Shown in pieces: positions 25,230 through 25,819 of a stretch of 25,819 bases of DNA; position 1 is the first letter of the stretch, and every line of letters begins with the position of its first letter. The notes below the pieces were generated by a model. The model had not been told where the DNA came from. It did not search any database and saw nothing but the letters and a program-made list of their open reading frames with translations. The position numbers and the translations under genes are program-made. Origin of the DNA: Lachnospiraceae bacterium. GTDB lineage: Bacteria; Bacillota; Clostridia; Lachnospirales; Lachnospiraceae. The stretch spans positions 1 through 25,819 of the forward strand of contig CAAFTS010000160.1 of NCBI GenBank assembly GCA_900765975.1, written 5' to 3'.

Positions 25230-25819
25230 ATGTTGTCCCTTCTATATTTACAGTCTTTTTTATCACATTCTTCACATGGTACACTTCTGCACCCGGCATC
25301 CTGCGCCGATACCCCGATTACAGCCGTCACCGACTTCACCGGTGTCATCATATAACTCTCTGTCATTGTCAAGCCGATTTGTTTGGCACAGTCTAAAATC
25401 TGCATCAACTGTTTTTGAAAATCAATTGGAAAATCTCCATATCCCGGACTAAATCTTGGTCGAAGAAATCTTCCCTCTTTCCTTAAAATCTCCGCAATCT
25501 GCTCCTGACACTGATCACAATATTCTTCAAGCAATGCTGATGCACACGCTTGTGCCACTACTGCATACGCCATATCCGTCACAGACTTTCTTGCCAGCAG
25601 TTGATCTACACCTATCCCAAGTGTTGCACCAAACAGTATAATCTGCTCACACCCTTTTAAATTTCTCCCCAAACTTCTGCTCTGAATCTCAACTTGACCA
25701 AAACCGATGCACGTTCCTTCCGTACGCGTCAAATCAAAGATGCGGTAGACAAATTTCGGATTCGCGGCTGAATCCAGTTCCTTGAAGGCACTCTCGATCA
25801 GCGCGGACGTCTTTTCATC
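25226..25819 (-). CDS. methionine synthase reactivation-domain protein, 5' end outside the window
   Basis: The frame is open to the right window edge, so the gene is incomplete: 197 residues are visible. It matches the vitamin B12-dependent methionine synthase activation domain (AdoMet-binding) with SRSLGRNLKGCEQIILFGATLG, the FSPGYGDFPIDFQ motif (compare RPAPGYxxxPDH in E. coli MetH) and a PVKSVTAVIGVS segment. A short cysteine-rich tail follows (CRSVPCEECDKKDCKYR), with six cysteines in the last 25 residues, that could bind a metal or cluster. In split systems this partner reductively methylates inactive cob(II)alamin MetH using AdoMet. A TTG at 25732 could be read as a start, but family similarity continues upstream of it (AANPKFVYRIFDLTRTEG), so the true start lies beyond 25819. 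The TGA overlaps the metH ATG by four bases. Confidence 0.9.
   Translation of the reverse strand, partial: DEKTSALIESAFKELDSAANPKFVYRIFDLTRTEGTCIGFGQVEIQSRSLGRNLKGCEQIILFGATLGIGVDQLLARKSVTDMAYAVVAQACASALLEEYCDQCQEQIAEILRKEGRFLRPRFSPGYGDFPIDFQKQLMQILDCAKQIGLTMTESYMMTPVKSVTAVIGVSAQDAGCRSVPCEECDKKDCKYRRDNI

Overview
The window looks like a piece of the chromosome of a low-GC anaerobic Firmicute, most likely Lachnospiraceae (the relatives of Dorea, Ruminococcus gnavus/torques and Blautia). This rests on the AT-rich composition, strong AGGAGG-type ribosome sites, a MurT/GatD pair, an iron-sulfur serine dehydratase, a class I glutamate dehydrogenase, a split cobalamin methionine synthase and a monomeric [FeFe]-hydrogenase-like protein. 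No rRNA, tRNA, CRISPR array, insertion sequence or phage gene was seen. Genus is an inference.

Layout. (1) 1-1108, + strand: a possible terminator hairpin at the very edge, then two small unrecognised membrane proteins. (2) 1170-9580, - strand: a tightly packed run that could be one long transcription unit. In order of transcription it holds a doubtful 34-codon ORF, a Gfo/Idh/MocA oxidoreductase, an orphan PduB-type microcompartment shell protein, a WYL-domain regulator, a three-gene Opu-type (betaine/choline/carnitine-like) ABC importer, a GPH-type MFS transporter, an M20 peptidase and a stand-alone 2Fe-2S ferredoxin domain. It ends in a bidirectional terminator. (3) 9684-11953, + strand: a clear sigma-A promoter, murT-gatD (lipid II amidation) and a bidirectional terminator. 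(4) 11970-14821, - strand: a P2-type cation ATPase behind a leader that reads as a yybP-ykoY (Mn2+) riboswitch with an overlapping intrinsic terminator and a consensus promoter. (5) 14837-16373, - strand: sdaAB-sdaAA (serine to pyruvate plus ammonia). (6) 16506-18045: gdhA with its own promoter and terminator. (7) 18150-18476: rpsU (58 aa) with strong promoter and terminator. (8) 18527-21272: alaS with promoter. (9) 21299-25819, - strand: a protein with the MetH reactivation domain (cut by the window edge), metH without that domain, and the [FeFe]-hydrogenase-like protein; the first two overlap by 4 bases and the third follows after 31 bases.

How the parts fit. The right half is core metabolism: amino-acid nitrogen and carbon handling (sdaAA/AB, gdhA), translation (rpsU, alaS), one-carbon and methionine metabolism (split MetH) and redox (hydrogenase-like protein). 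The left half is accessory. The genes most worth a second look are the orphan shell protein in the transporter/peptidase run, the Mn2+ riboswitch coupled to a P-type ATPase whose membrane residues suggest a single ion site, and the free 2Fe-2S domain resembling the N-terminus of corrinoid-reactivating proteins.
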